A stretch of 64,000 nt of DNA from Trigonopsis variabilis (taxonomy: Eukaryota; Ascomycota; Trigonopsidomycetes; Trigonopsidales; Trigonopsidaceae): the NCBI GenBank assembly GCA_003707065.3, contig PPXM03000007.1, positions 372,001 through 436,000 on the forward strand, read 5' to 3'. The position numbers and the translations under genes are program-made. The notes beneath the pieces were generated by a model that did no database searches, had not been told where the DNA came from, and saw only the letters and a list, made by a program, of their open reading frames with translations. Positions 51,396 through 62,216 of the stretch are shown piece after piece; positions within the stretch are counted from its first letter, which is position 1; every line of letters begins with the position of its first letter.

Positions 51396-52280
51396 CTAGC
51401 CCATCAGTCGAAGCGCTAGCTCGACCGACGCAAACGTAGACGCGCTTGCTGGAATGGCTCGAAGAAGAGTCGGGGTCAACCCTCTCCAGAAGCCAGCCAT
51501 GCCCTGCTGGGCCCATGTCTGCTTGGTGGCATCCCACGCCCCTTTGTATTGCGCCTGCGACCCAAACCGGTCACTCTGGACCTTGGATTTGATCACGTCG
51601 AGCGGATAGGAAGCCAGCCATAACGCTTCGCCCGCCAGGGCTCCAAAAACGACCAATTGCCATGTGGGAACATCTTTTCGCTCTTTGGATGCCAGTCGCT
51701 TGGTCGCCTGGTCCATCAGAAACTCATAGGTCAAGAACCACACGCCGTAGGCCTGGGCCTCGCGAAGTAATGTGACTGTCTGGCCTCGAAACAGCCCCTT
51801 TCCAACGCCATAGTTGGACGAGATCTTGCGGATTGCGTCCAACGGGCCCTGGTACCTCCTGTTCTCGCCGGTTCCTTGGGTCTGGAGCAGGATCCTGATC
51901 TGCTCGACAGGCCCTGAAATGGGGGAATTGGCGATCCCCGCAATGGCCCCGGCGACGTAGAACTCGGGATAGGTCAGGTTTCCCGGCCTCGGGTTGCGGT
52001 GAAGAATTTGTCGGCGGGCTTCGTGGAATCCATAGAACTGGACCGACACACAGGCCCCAACGCCGACTAGAGGAGTGGCTGTTCCTTTATAGAACGCAGC
52101 GATGCCTTCATTTCGTAAAGCTCGGCGGGCAACTTCGAGCGCCGAGTGGGAGTCGGACGTCTGCAGTCGAACCTTGACCAAGTCAAACGGCTGGCCCACG
52201 AGAACCTGGACGGCTCCTCCAATAAATCCGGCCGAGGTATCCTTGACCTTTCTAGTGATCGAATGATCTACAGGCTGCAT
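51396..52280 (-). CDS. YMC1: Mitochondrial carrier, Ymc1/Crc1-like
   Basis: 294 residues, intronless, ATG at 52280. There are three repeats of two spans each. The carrier signatures are QPFDLVKVRLQ, GPVEQIRILLQ and YPLDVIKSKVQ, each followed by an amphipathic matrix helix. The GPVEQIR form in repeat 2 and ACVSVQFYGFHEARR are characteristic of the Ymc1/Ymc2/Crc1 branch of inner-membrane amino-acid and carnitine carriers. Ymc1 is linked to glutamate or glycine transport in yeast. The substrate is not decided by sequence alone. Confidence 0.87.
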   Translation of the reverse strand: MQPVDHSITRKVKDTSAGFIGGAVQVLVGQPFDLVKVRLQTSDSHSALEVARRALRNEGIAAFYKGTATPLVGVGACVSVQFYGFHEARRQILHRNPRPGNLTYPEFYVAGAIAGIANSPISGPVEQIRILLQTQGTGENRRYQGPLDAIRKISSNYGVGKGLFRGQTVTLLREAQAYGVWFLTYEFLMDQATKRLASKERKDVPTWQLVVFGALAGEALWLASYPLDVIKSKVQSDRFGSQAQYKGAWDATKQTWAQQGMAGFWRGLTPTLLRAIPASASTFASVELALRLMG

Positions 52281-53005
52281 CAACAAGTCAGGAGTTCAGT
52301 CCAAGCACGCCATCGGTACTGGCCCATTACACGCTGAGCGGGCTACACGAGAGATAGGCATGGCACAACGATCTGCCGGCTTGGCTGCTCTTCCACGGGC
52401 TGTGGACAGGGAATATCGATGGCAGGTTCCAGAGATGCTGATAGATGCTGGTGAGTGTCTTGTTCTTGCTTTGTAGAGTTTATAAACGGTATGCAGACAT
52501 CCTCGAAAGGTGGACTTTTGGTATGGTTCTTGACCAAGGTGAGACTCAGGTACATTCTAAGAATATGAGTCCTATTTGTGTTTCACTATAGGATATCTTG
52601 GAGATTGGCGGTGGTCGCACGAGCTCGACGTTTTACTCGTAGACTATAATAGATACAATGTGATGGCAATTGGCTGTCAAATAGCATCTCTTGTGCCTCG
52701 TGCTGTGTGTAGCTACTCGAGTCAATTATCTTGCGCCTAGTTAGCTGGAATTATGCCAGATGATATAGTGTATTCCAGCGTAAATCGCCTGCACTTGAGA
52801 CATGTGACGGCATCTCTAGGCAATTCACGCAATGGAAATCTTACATAATTCTGATAGCATCGTCTTTCTTCAGTAGTTTTGGTTAGCCACCAGCGTCCAG
52901 ACATAAGGAGCTGAGGGAGCTCCACTTAAAGCTGACTGTGACTACATGTTGCCGTACGCATTGCATTTATTGCATTCTAGGATCCCCAAGACAAAATATT
53001 TATAT
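52281..53005. other. Intergenic, no gene seen
   Basis: It holds the YMC1 promoter and the 3' flank of the AMMECR1 gene. Short frames only, AT-rich. Confidence 0.55.
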
Positions 53006-53634
53006 TCATTGTGACAGCGCGAGATAATCCTGGTACGAGCATTCACAGGTCGAGCTCTGGTAGCGCGACAAGGTGAGATCTGAGAGCGACTTCCAAGATC
53101 CACCGTAGCCCGCCTTTCTAACTAGATGGTCTAGAGTTTCTTCTTTCGTCCAGCCGTATTCTTTGGCAACCGAAGGAAGGAAGGTGGCGCTCTGCCTGGC
53201 CCCATACGAGCCCGTGAACGAGATGCGCACGCCATGGACCCCGACCGTCCAGTCAAGCGGGTTGTCTGCTTGCTCGAACGAGTGCAGCAGGTTCACATCA
53301 CAATACAATCGTGGAACTTCCCGCAGCTGGATGGGAGCAAATCTAGTATCACGGAAGGCCCTAGCAAGTTAGATAGACCTGACTCGTCATCTTACGCATA
53401 TTCCGCGAATTCTTTCAGTCCCTTCTCAATAGGCAGCGACTCGTAAGTACCAATACAGCCCCGCAAGTCTTTGCTCTTGCCCTCGCTGATCTCCCACGTC
53501 ACAAAAAGAGGAGTCGAAACATCTAGATTCTCCTTGCAGAAATGGGATAAAGGCCTCGGCGGTTGAGAATTGAGGTCCTTGATCAAGACTTCAAAGCAGT
53601 AAGCACAATGTCCTTTGGTCGCCCGGATGCTCAT
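53006..53634 (-). CDS. AMMECR1-domain protein
   Basis: Exons 53634-53396 and 53360-53006 with a 35-nt intron (GTAAGA, TCTAAC, GCTAG) give 197 residues. GHCAYCFEVLIKDL opens the domain. The invariant motif LRGCIGTYESLPIEKGLKEFAEYAAFRDTRF spans the splice junction. EADNPLDW-like and GVHGVRISF strands and a C-terminal AGYGGSWKSLSDLTLSRYQSS block complete it. The family is found in all domains. The pocket around RGCIG suggests an enzyme, but the function is not established. It is divergent from the DnaJ gene. Confidence 0.93.
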
Positions 53635-53987
53635 GACGATGACGTTGGGAGTTCCCGTTGGGACTTGTCTGGGCCTCTTGAACCATTCAGTCGCGGCAAG
53701 TGCCCGAGATAAAGCGCTGTGGATAGGATAGATCCAGGCACAACAGCGTTAACTAGTGTCGTCTCGAGAGACAGCTCGCTGTGTCGGGTGCGCTGCGTCC
53801 AGAATCGACCTTACTGTGGGACCTTGCCCTTATAGAAGGGATCTGCAACACAGATTTAACCCCTGTCGTATTTATCATGTCGTGCATAATAGAAAGCCAC
53901 AGAGTATAATTTTCGTGTTTTCCCTATTAAGAATTACTTCTGTGGGTTTACCAGTGAAACCCTGATATTTATTATGACTATCGAGTT

Positions 53988-54023
53988 GTGCCTCGCTGTG
54001 TGCCTTGCTGTGTGCCTCGCTGA
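53988..54023. repeat. 12-bp tandem repeat (tgtgcctcgctg)n
   Basis: Three copies lie in the 500-bp divergent spacer between the AMMECR1 and DnaJ genes; the rest of that spacer has no gene. Confidence 0.75.
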
Positions 54024-54137
54024 GCACGTTCCCTTACTGGAGCCGTCTCTGTAATGCATGGACGGTGCTGGAACGTTTAGCCGTTACATCCACCCTCCCA
54101 CGACACCTCCCATTTCTCAGATAAGCTGCGTCGTGCC

Positions 54138-55658
54138 ATGCTGATTTGGATTCTACTGCTCGGCTTAGCTGCTGCTCTGGATAGAGGATCCCAGTTACTG
54201 TCGGCTGGAGAAAACGCAGCCGCTATAGAAGCGTTTAATGAGGCTTTAACCAACGACCCCAACGACTACATCTCTCTCTACAAACGAGGACTCGCCCAGC
54301 TTTCGTCTGGCAAATCCCAGCTGGCAGTGAAGGACTTTGATTCGGTTATCTCTCTCTATCCGGACTTTACCCCTGCATATCTCCAAAAGGCCAAGATCCA
54401 TCTCCACCAAGGCCAGTGGGACCTGGCTCGATCTGATCTCAAGTCGGTCGACAGTTCCGAGGCAAAATCGCTTGGTAAATCTATAGATCAATCTGAGAAG
54501 GACTGGAAGGCTGCTCAGAAAGCTGGAGAGAAGAATGTAGACCAGTGCCTCGACCTGTGCTCTTCTGTTCTGGATACATGTCCCTTTTTCCCGGCTGCCC
54601 ATGATCTCAAGGCTAGCTGTTTGCTACGCTCTTCTAGCACGACTGACTCTTACGAAGGGGCTCTTTTCCATTGGTCGCAAGCGTCAAAAACTGCTCCCTC
54701 GGACTCGCGGTATGCCAACATGGCAAGGCTGGCCTATCTTTTGCTGGGCGATCAGACCAGGGCAAAAGCGGTTATCCGGCAATGCATGCACTTTGATCCC
54801 GATAGTAAGGCATGTCGACAGGCCTTCAAGATGATCAAAGATCTGTCTAAACCGCTAGATGAAGCTGCAAGACAGGCGTCTCAAAACCATCTGGGTTCGC
54901 TGGAGAAAACGCTGCTGGATACAAAATCCAACGACCAGTCAGTGGTGGAGCGCTTGGATGCTCAGATCAAGTCCCTGGCAAGCGATCTTAGTCTTCACGA
55001 TCCAAACTCCTTGCTCTGGTACGACACTCTGGAAAACGTGTGTCTTGCTACAGGACGCAAGGCTTCTCCTCGGTTTGGTGAAGCGTCCACTTGGTGCCAG
55101 CCTCTGCTCGACCATCGTCCCGAATGCACACCCGGAAACCTGTGGATCGCCACGGTCGAACTGGAAGCTCAGGATTACGAGCAGGTTGTGCGACGCCTGG
55201 AAAAAGTCACAAACGGCGAAAATGCTAACAGAGATACCCGGCTGCTGGAACTGCTCAAGAAGGCTCAGGTTCTCCTCAAGCAGTCTCAGACCAAAGACTA
55301 CTACGCCATCCTTGGCGTTCCTCGAGATGCCGACGAAAAGACCATCAGAGCGGCCCACCGTCGGCTGGTCAAAGAATACCATCCAGACAAATACCGCGGA
55401 TCGCTGTCGAACGAAGAGGTTGAGCGGAAAGTTGCCGGAATCAATGAAGCATATGAAGTGCTCAAAGATCCCGAGCTCCGCCGGCGATTCGATGCTGGCG
55501 ATGACCCCAACGATCCTACCGGAGGCCACCAGAACCAGCAAAACTTCCAACAAGGATTCCAAGGCGGCTTCCCTCCCGGATTCCAGCAACGAGGGTTCCC
55601 CGGAGGATTCCCTGGAGGATTCTTCCAACAAGGCGGGTTTAATGTGCGCTTCAATTAG
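54138..55658 (+). CDS. ER-lumenal TPR-DnaJ co-chaperone (DNAJC3/p58IPK-like)
   Basis: 506 residues, intronless. Residues 1-15 (MLIWILLLGLAAALD) are a signal peptide. TPR units fill residues 15-370 (GENAAAIEAFNEALTNDPNDYISLYKRGLAQLSSGKSQLAVKDF and repeats). The J domain begins at about residue 385 (KDYYAILGVPRDADEKTIRAAHRRL) with HPD at about 415-417 and ends with INEAYEVLKDPELRRRFDAGDDPND. The C-terminus is a Gly/Phe/Gln-rich tail with PGGFPGGFFQQGG repeats. The layout is that of DNAJC3, which binds unfolded clients and BiP/Kar2 in the ER. No HDEL-type retention signal is seen; it ends GFNVRFN. Confidence 0.93.
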   Translation: MLIWILLLGLAAALDRGSQLLSAGENAAAIEAFNEALTNDPNDYISLYKRGLAQLSSGKSQLAVKDFDSVISLYPDFTPAYLQKAKIHLHQGQWDLARSDLKSVDSSEAKSLGKSIDQSEKDWKAAQKAGEKNVDQCLDLCSSVLDTCPFFPAAHDLKASCLLRSSSTTDSYEGALFHWSQASKTAPSDSRYANMARLAYLLLGDQTRAKAVIRQCMHFDPDSKACRQAFKMIKDLSKPLDEAARQASQNHLGSLEKTLLDTKSNDQSVVERLDAQIKSLASDLSLHDPNSLLWYDTLENVCLATGRKASPRFGEASTWCQPLLDHRPECTPGNLWIATVELEAQDYEQVVRRLEKVTNGENANRDTRLLELLKKAQVLLKQSQTKDYYAILGVPRDADEKTIRAAHRRLVKEYHPDKYRGSLSNEEVERKVAGINEAYEVLKDPELRRRFDAGDDPNDPTGGHQNQQNFQQGFQGGFPPGFQQRGFPGGFPGGFFQQGGFNVRFN

Positions 55659-55766
55659 ATATTGAAGCTTACGAGGAAATAATATAAAATGTACGATAAG
55701 ATGATGATATTAGCTGTTCTTGTAGAACTTCATACTGTACATTGATGAACCCATTAGGGAGCGGGT

Positions 55767-57939
55767 CTATGATTGGAAGCGGTTTTTGCTAGGAGAGAGA
55801 ATATCAACGCCATTCAACTGGCACTTTTTGAACGAATAGTAGGACCGCATTATCTTCCAGAGCTCCTCGACCCCGATTCGTTGGGGAGGAAGCATTGAAT
55901 ACAACAGACTATAGAGCCTACTGCGCTGGATTGAGATGAAACGGCCGGTTAACAGGCGGGTAAGCACTGTCCAGGATAAGTAGTGGATTCTGATCCGCTC
56001 ACTCAGCGCAAAGAACTGAGTGAACATAGCATTAGGGGACAATGACAAGGGTTCAAGCATAAAGTAAACGGTAGAAGCTGTCTGGTCGGATGCAGTTGAA
56101 GATTGCGGGTGAGTAAGAGCGAGCGGATTGATCTTTATGCCTCCCGGGAGACGGCGGGGGTCCTTTAACCGGAGCATCAGGGCAAATAAAGGGAAATGGT
56201 TGAGGAAAGCCAGACAGCACTCGAGAAAGATATTGGTAAGGATGATGGAAAAGCGGGCGAATGCAAATGCCAAATAAAAGACCATTACCGTTGGCAGCAG
56301 GAAGATCAACACGGTAAAGAGGATGGTGCCGACGAGGAGCTGGTCAAGATCGTAGTCACACGAGTCGATCCGATTTCTGAGGACGTTTCGACGCTTTCCG
56401 CGAAAGAGATGGAACAGCGAAATGAGGATTGACAGCTGCCAGTGGTAAATGCGGGCAGCAGTGACATAAAAGGCGTAGATATGAAGGGTCACCAACGAGA
56501 TGAAGTCGTTGAACACCGAGATAGAAAACGTGGCTCCAAAGAAGCCGGAAAGGGCGATGAAATGGACTATACAGGGTAGATATGGTTTCCACACCAGGTA
56601 CAACTGGGACCAGAAATCAATGACCCAAAGAAAAAGCTCGCCAATGAAGGCTGCGAGCTCATTGTTGAGTTTCAATCCACCCGGCCAGTCCATCAGCCAC
56701 TCTATCGTTTTGCTCAGGCCTTTATTGAGCAGCTCATCGAAGAAAAACTCCAACAGTCCCACCATTCGATCTGTATTCTCAACTATAAACCCACTTAGGG
56801 CCATACCGATAATGATATCATTCGCCACCAGCCAGATGTTGTTGTAGAAGCGAATGTACTCGGAATGGATCGCAGTGGTCGACTGTGCTGTTCCGTGTCG
56901 GGAAAGGATTCGAAGGTACTGGAGAGGCCAGAAACAAGCCTGCTGCAACCGCAAGTCTAACTGAAGGGCAGTTGCCGACAGTTGCTTTAAGGATCCCAGA
57001 GCAGGGCTTATTTTCCATTCAACCACAATAAGGATAACCTCTGCCAGGACCCGGATGACCATGCAGAGAAGAAGAAACGTCCATGCCATCAAGGTGGATT
57101 CGAATTCCCAGATCCGTTCCGCCACCTGACTAACGCTATTGAACACAAGAGTAGCCAGCGAATGAGCCCAGTATCGAATCTCTGATATGGTTGATCCAGC
57201 GCGAGACAATTCCAGCTCGGAAATGAGGGGTAAAGTTGCATTTCTGATCTTCAAAGATACTTGCTTGGTTTGATTGATTTTGATAATTATGTCGTATATT
57301 CGTCGTTCCTTCGTTAGATCTGGACTGTCGACCATGTGTTGATGGATTTTCGATGCCAGTTCTTCTTGCGTTTTCTGGGCTTGGATAAGGCCCTGCTCAT
57401 GCTCTTCACCGATAATTGATAGTTCAGAGCTGTCGACCAGCTCGAGAGACATGGGGATGAGGGAGTAATACTGGAGCCTTTGGGGGCTTGGGGGAGTGAA
57501 GAAGATCACATGAAAGGCCACGTAACTCCGTCGACTTTTGATCACAGGAATGGTGACCTTGGACTCATTCAGATAAGATTCACTTAGACTGACCGATAGA
57601 TCAAACAGCTCGGGGACTTTCTTTTCATCGCTGTCGGGAGCAAAAGTGCCCAGGATATCGAGCTCTGCAGAGCCATTACTATGGACACTATTCCTCAGAG
57701 ATTCTTTAATAAAGGATACAAAAACATTCCACTGTTTGGTGCCGTAAGACTAAAAGAAGGTCAGACATTGATTCACAGACAACAATAGTCAGTTTACTTA
57801 CATGTCTTGGGCAAGGTAAGATAGTCAAGACAAAGTATATATCGTCATCATATCTCCAGCCAATTAAAATGCCGTTGTTTCTGGAGTAGTCTATGTCCTT
57901 GGACCAAAACACAATCCCTGGTGATTGTTTGACTCCCAT
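55767..57939 (-). CDS. GPI1: Gpi1/PIG-Q, subunit of GPI N-acetylglucosaminyltransferase
   Basis: Exons 57939-57802 and 57749-55767 with a 52-nt intron give 706 residues. The N-terminal soluble region (GVKQSPGIVFWSKDIDYSRNNGILIGW; then SYGTKQWNVFVSFIKES) is followed by a multi-span domain. That domain contains IRFYNNIWLVANDIIIGMALSGF, LNNELAAFIGELFLWVIDFWSQL and FGATFSISVFNDFISLVTLHIYAFYV, the signature of Gpi1/PIG-Q. The complex makes GlcNAc-PI at the ER, the first step of GPI anchors. Length is normal. It converges on the DnaJ gene. A candidate small membrane-protein gene ends 75 bp before its ATG. Confidence 0.94.
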
Positions 57940-58013
57940 CTCAGAAACTTCCTCGTCGTCTCAATTGGTCTCGTGCTGATAGGGCTCCTATTCTTCCCGA
58001 GTGCTAAATCAGG

Positions 58014-58293
58014 TCAGCTCACTGTTTTCTGTCGCGCACAAACACTGATGGACTCTTGGTAGGCTATGACCCACAGTAGCCCAGTTAATCCGCAAAGGAT
58101 CACTAATATAATACTAACTACTTGAGATATTCGTAACTAGGGTCAGTCTCACGTCTCGTCTGGCTCTTACAAACACTCCGCGACTAGATGCTTCCACCAG
58201 GAATCCCCAAATAGTCTCGATGCCTTTGAACACAGACGAGTAGTCAGTGAAAAATAGAGCGACAGCACTGATTATGAGCCAGCCAGTTGCCAT
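58014..58293 (-). CDS. Candidate small two-helix membrane protein
   Basis: Exons 58293-58171 and 58136-58014 (41 codons each, the second including the stop) with a 34-nt intron (GTAAGA, ACTGAC, CCTAG) would encode 81 residues. The intron has the same geometry as the confirmed ones. The product has a hydrophobic N-terminal segment (WLIISAVALFF) and a strong span (VVSIILVILCGLTGLLWVIAY) with a short basic-polar tail. The frame stays open only with splicing. No family was recognised. Same strand as GPI1 and directly upstream of it. Chance cannot be excluded for so short a product. Confidence 0.45.
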
Positions 58294-58568
58294 ATACTCG
58301 ACTGAGACCTCCGTTCACTCGTTTTCTTCTTTCCTGCTGCCGTCTCCACCAAATCGTGACCGTCAGTGTAACAACATGGCCTGGTGACCAAACCCGAGAT
58401 CAGCAGCCAGCGAGCGATCACTACTGGTATAAAGGTGCGCTATTAGCTAATAAATTATTCCTATAATACAATTTGCGACACCAGACTCCTTTTACCCTGT
58501 TTATTGCCAATGAAACGAGCCATTACTTGCTGCATATAATCTCAAAAGATGAGCTCACCTCTCACTCA

Positions 58569-60500
58569 CTACGGGATCAGAAAATCACGCGTGGCATCGT
58601 CCCATACGGTCCAGTTGAAATTGATCTCATCTTCAGGAAACTCCAACGACTCTAGAAAACCGGCGTCGAACCCACAGTCGTTGGCAGTTTGAGCAATTGC
58701 ACTGCTAGGCGTACCTTTTGACTTGGCCGGCATCCACTCAAGAAACCTCGGCGGTTTGAGATGTCCTTTACTTATTGCCTTGTGTTCTTCCCAACACTTG
58801 GGTGCGAGGACTTGCAGGATCAGTGAAAGAGGTCGAAGAGAGGTGGTTGTTGAGAAACACTCGAATAGGTTGTCCAACTCATCCCATGCGTGCTGGGTCA
58901 ATGGGCAAGATGGCCTGTGGCGAAGTTGACCCAAAAGCATGAGCGACAAATCGGCGGGAAAGTTTTCTGTCGCTTGCCATAGATATTTTTCGAGCGCAGG
59001 GAGGCTGCGGAGAGATGAACCGTACTCGAGACACTTGATTCCATGACTAAAAAGGAAATCAGCATCCTGCTTGGGAATAGGTTCCTTCTCTAAGAAAAAC
59101 TGGCGAGGATGTCGACTCATTATTTTCAAGTTGGAGATCATAGTATGGACTATCAGGGAAGCAAGAGTATGCAGGGGGTTGAGCGGGTCGCAATGACGGA
59201 CAACCTCGTCTCGAAGCAACTGACTATACTTTTCCACCAGATCATCACCATCCTTGAGACGCGAAGCGGTCTTTCCGTTCGAGCTATCTGGTTTCAGCTT
59301 TTTCTCGCCGTGGAAAAATCCCCTGATAAGGTATCTACTCCTGGATATAGTCATTGCGGTGAAGCACTGCCTGTTTGGGGGTAGCTCTTTCATTTCGGGG
59401 TACAAGTCCTCGTCATGAACATTCAATGGCAGTCGTTTCCAAGGCGAAGGAGGGTTATCAGCACTCCCTGGCTTTGAGCTCATAGACAGAAACCCATCAA
59501 TCCACATGATACTACAGTAGACGCGCAGCCTGATTTCCTGTTCAAACAAGGGCAACGTACAGGAGGGCCCACCGCTTTCACTCAAGCCCATTCGGTTAGC
59601 AATTCGAAACAACACTCCCACAGCTGCCCACGTAGATTCAGCCCGTACACATGGCCTTGTCGCATGCAGATAAAACAGAAACGCCTGTAAGACCGACAAT
59701 GACGATGTGCTGAGGACATGGGCATTCATTAGAGCTCTTTTTGCTAGCAGCTTGTAGCGATCCTGATATCCTTGCTTGTCTTGAATCCCAAGAAACTTCA
59801 ATTGCTCCTTTGATAGGGACGATATCGTTATAAAAAATATGCAAAAGTATAGCGCTTCGGATTCCGGAGAGACCGTCTGAAAGTCCATGCGAAGGTCCGA
59901 GCTCAGCTGGTTCCAGACAGAAGGAGCGTGGATTACCTTAACCAGGGGATCGACATTCTCGAGGAATAATAGCCATAGTTGCTGAACCTGGGTTTCAGAC
60001 GGGTAGGCATCAGTTAACCGTGCCCTTCTGGGTTCGAGGTCGAGTACCAGTTCGTCGATATCTTGATCTTGAGTTCCCCTAGCAGCATAGTCTTTCTCTA
60101 GCGTTTCAACGTCATTCTTCACGGTCGACCATAAACTCTTATCCACGTATCTACTCACTCTTAGCCTTTCCCATCCTGAATTCACTTCCTCTCCATGACT
60201 GCCATTCTTATCGATTATATCAGTTCCGTTATCGGTAACTGAGGTTTTTGCCTTATGCTGCCATCCACTCAATCGATCTTTGGTCGTAGAAACGAACCCT
60301 TTTCCCCTCTCTTCGCCCTTTATATTCGGGCTCGACATCTCATCGATATTCCTTTTGCGGCCCCTTTTCTCCGGGCTTCTGTATTCACATGTAATGTTTA
60401 ATTTTTTACATTGTCCGCATGGGTTCTCACGATCGCATCTGACCTTTCGTTTTCGACAACACAGACACGCGGCACCCGGATAGACCGTGCTCTCTACCAT
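58569..60500 (-). CDS. Zn(II)2Cys6 transcription factor with fungal_trans domain
   Basis: 643 residues, intronless, ATG at 60500. The zinc cluster has C12, C15, C22, C28, C31 and C38 (ACLCCRKRKVRCDRENPCGQCKKLNITCEY), followed by a basic linker (EKRGRKRN). From about residue 180 the middle homology region reads AYPSETQVQQLWLLFLENVDPLVKVIHAPSVW, with SALYFCIFFITISSLS-like and LVLQAFLFYLHATRPC-like helices and RIANRMGLSESGG. The C-terminus ends in an acidic segment with aromatic residues (EFPEDEINFNWTVWDDATRDFL), a likely activation region. It resembles filamentous-ascomycete regulators of accessory metabolism; targets unknown. Confidence 0.92.
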   Translation of the reverse strand: MVESTVYPGAACLCCRKRKVRCDRENPCGQCKKLNITCEYRSPEKRGRKRNIDEMSSPNIKGEERGKGFVSTTKDRLSGWQHKAKTSVTDNGTDIIDKNGSHGEEVNSGWERLRVSRYVDKSLWSTVKNDVETLEKDYAARGTQDQDIDELVLDLEPRRARLTDAYPSETQVQQLWLLFLENVDPLVKVIHAPSVWNQLSSDLRMDFQTVSPESEALYFCIFFITISSLSKEQLKFLGIQDKQGYQDRYKLLAKRALMNAHVLSTSSLSVLQAFLFYLHATRPCVRAESTWAAVGVLFRIANRMGLSESGGPSCTLPLFEQEIRLRVYCSIMWIDGFLSMSSKPGSADNPPSPWKRLPLNVHDEDLYPEMKELPPNRQCFTAMTISRSRYLIRGFFHGEKKLKPDSSNGKTASRLKDGDDLVEKYSQLLRDEVVRHCDPLNPLHTLASLIVHTMISNLKIMSRHPRQFFLEKEPIPKQDADFLFSHGIKCLEYGSSLRSLPALEKYLWQATENFPADLSLMLLGQLRHRPSCPLTQHAWDELDNLFECFSTTTSLRPLSLILQVLAPKCWEEHKAISKGHLKPPRFLEWMPAKSKGTPSSAIAQTANDCGFDAGFLESLEFPEDEINFNWTVWDDATRDFLIP

Positions 60501-61643
60501 TCACCGCTATCTTTCTCTTTTTCTTTGGTGCTATTATAGAATATCACCTCTTCTAGGCACTGAAAGGTACATATAGACCTGGTTGAAGCTCTTTCCCGAT
60601 GATGGTTGAGACGATGACCTTCTGACGACACGACTCAAGTCACTAGTCTCCCCGGTTACCCTTCTTCAAGCTCGAAAAGACTTGCCTGTCTCTGCAGGAA
60701 TCCCTTCTTTACTCTAGCCTTTCTCGTTGTGCAATTGAGCCAATTCTTTGTGTGATCGCCCTATATCTTTGAAGTTGTTTTCGTTCTTCGCCCTAAGCCT
60801 TTAGACACTGAGTACCACTTATAGGATGTGAACGCGCTCTTAATATCCAGTGGAACCCTCGAGCTGCAGAGCCATCGCTTGTAGGTCGTTGATGCAGTCT
60901 ACTTCAATAGGCAGAGTGTGACCGTATATTGTGCTATCTCACAGTCATATCGTTCGTGTACTTCTTCTGATAAACTATCAGGTTAATTAGTCTCGTTACG
61001 GATCTCTACGTTTTAGAGATGTAGGGATTCCCTTGGGTCTGACAAGACGAGATGAGGACATTCACTCGGTTACTGGGGACAGTGTATAACATCTATCGTA
61101 CGTTGGCCTCTTTGTTCTTTCTAGAAACACTTGCATGATGAGTGCCACGATTCATGGTATAACTGTAAGGTAAGATACTCGTGTTAGTGTTAGAAAGTCA
61201 CGTTCGACGCCCAAAGACAATAGTTTCATCAATTTGGTCGATATCACAGAATAAAATACTTTCGAGGTAAGAGCAAAAGGGCAAACCCCAGGAACAGGAA
61301 TTCGAAAGATAAGCAACGAGAAAGATATATAAAATTCAATATTATAACTTTCAGTGGCCAAGAGCTGCCGCAGATTCACGCCCTGAAGCTATAACCGAGA
61401 TATAGGGGACTACGAGCCAGTCTATGGATTCAAACACCCCAATAAAGAAGACAGTACAAGGATGAACGAGGGCAGGCTTCGTAGCGAAGCCCTGGACAAT
61501 CATGACCTGGCTGGGACGACCTCGATAGCATCGTTGCTCACAAATATATCAGCAGCCGGACCTCTATTACAGAAAAAAGCGTCATTAACCTAGAAGAATT
61601 ATAGACTTGATATATACACAAAAGTCCAAGTCACAGGAGAGAT
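60501..61643. other. Intergenic, promoter of zinc-cluster gene
   Basis: No convincing gene. A perfect 7-bp stem with 3-base loop (ggcttcg tag cgaagcc) lies at 61475-61491. A short ATG frame at about 61051 followed by a Cys-rich stretch was considered and rejected. Confidence 0.5.
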
Positions 61644-61958
61644 CTAGTTTGGCATCAATTTTTTCAGTTTAGATATATGATTTCCATGACCCTTATTTAA
61701 AGCAAATCTTGGCGATCTTTTTCCAGCGAGCAATCGGGTAGACCATCCAGCATTACCGTGATTAAGACCAGTTTGAGCCTAAAGTCAGTCATCGGTCGTC
61801 AGATCACCTACCCTTTTGAATTTCCCATCAGCAGTTTTCTTGAATCGAGCCTTGACACTCTGATGCGTCTTCAACAGACCCCTAGAAAAATAATATGAGC
61901 CGAGATGCTGGGACTGTCGGACAGGAGCAATGAGTGCTCGTAAAAAGGCCAGGCTCAT
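61644..61958 (-). CDS. MRP35: Mitochondrial ribosomal protein bL35m
   Basis: Exons 61958-61812 and 61778-61644 with a 33-nt intron (GTAGGT, ACTGAC, TTTAG) give 93 residues. The N-terminus MSLAFLRALIAPVRQSQHLG is a mitochondrial presequence. The core LLKTHQSVKARFKKTADGKFKRAQTGLNHGNAG is the bL35 signature (KTH...KRFK.T..GK.KR...G..H), then SPRFALNKGHGNHISKLKKLMPN. The protein is small, and the intron splits it so that neither exon stands out as an ORF. It is a large-subunit protein of the mitochondrial ribosome. Confidence 0.9.
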
Positions 61959-62216
61959 GATGGGGATGGACGTTGCTAGGAGCGAAGTTAACTACGGTCG
62001 AGCCAAGGTGAAGTCGGTTCCACCTCTCTCTGGCCTCTTGTGACTCTCTGCGTAATCTTTTTGATGTTTCAATGAGCTTTTATACAGGTGCGTAAGCTGT
62101 CAACGAATAAACCTCGAAAAAGGAGAAGATCGGGCAAAGTAGAGCTAGTGTGTCAGCGATCCTGTGCGATAAGATCCATTGATTTGATTATTTACAGATA
62201 GTGCATAGTGCATGGA

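Noticed and set aside
61051-61170. Short spliced frame with KHLHDECHDSWYNC
   Set aside because: No in-phase donor with a branch site like the other introns; too short to trust.
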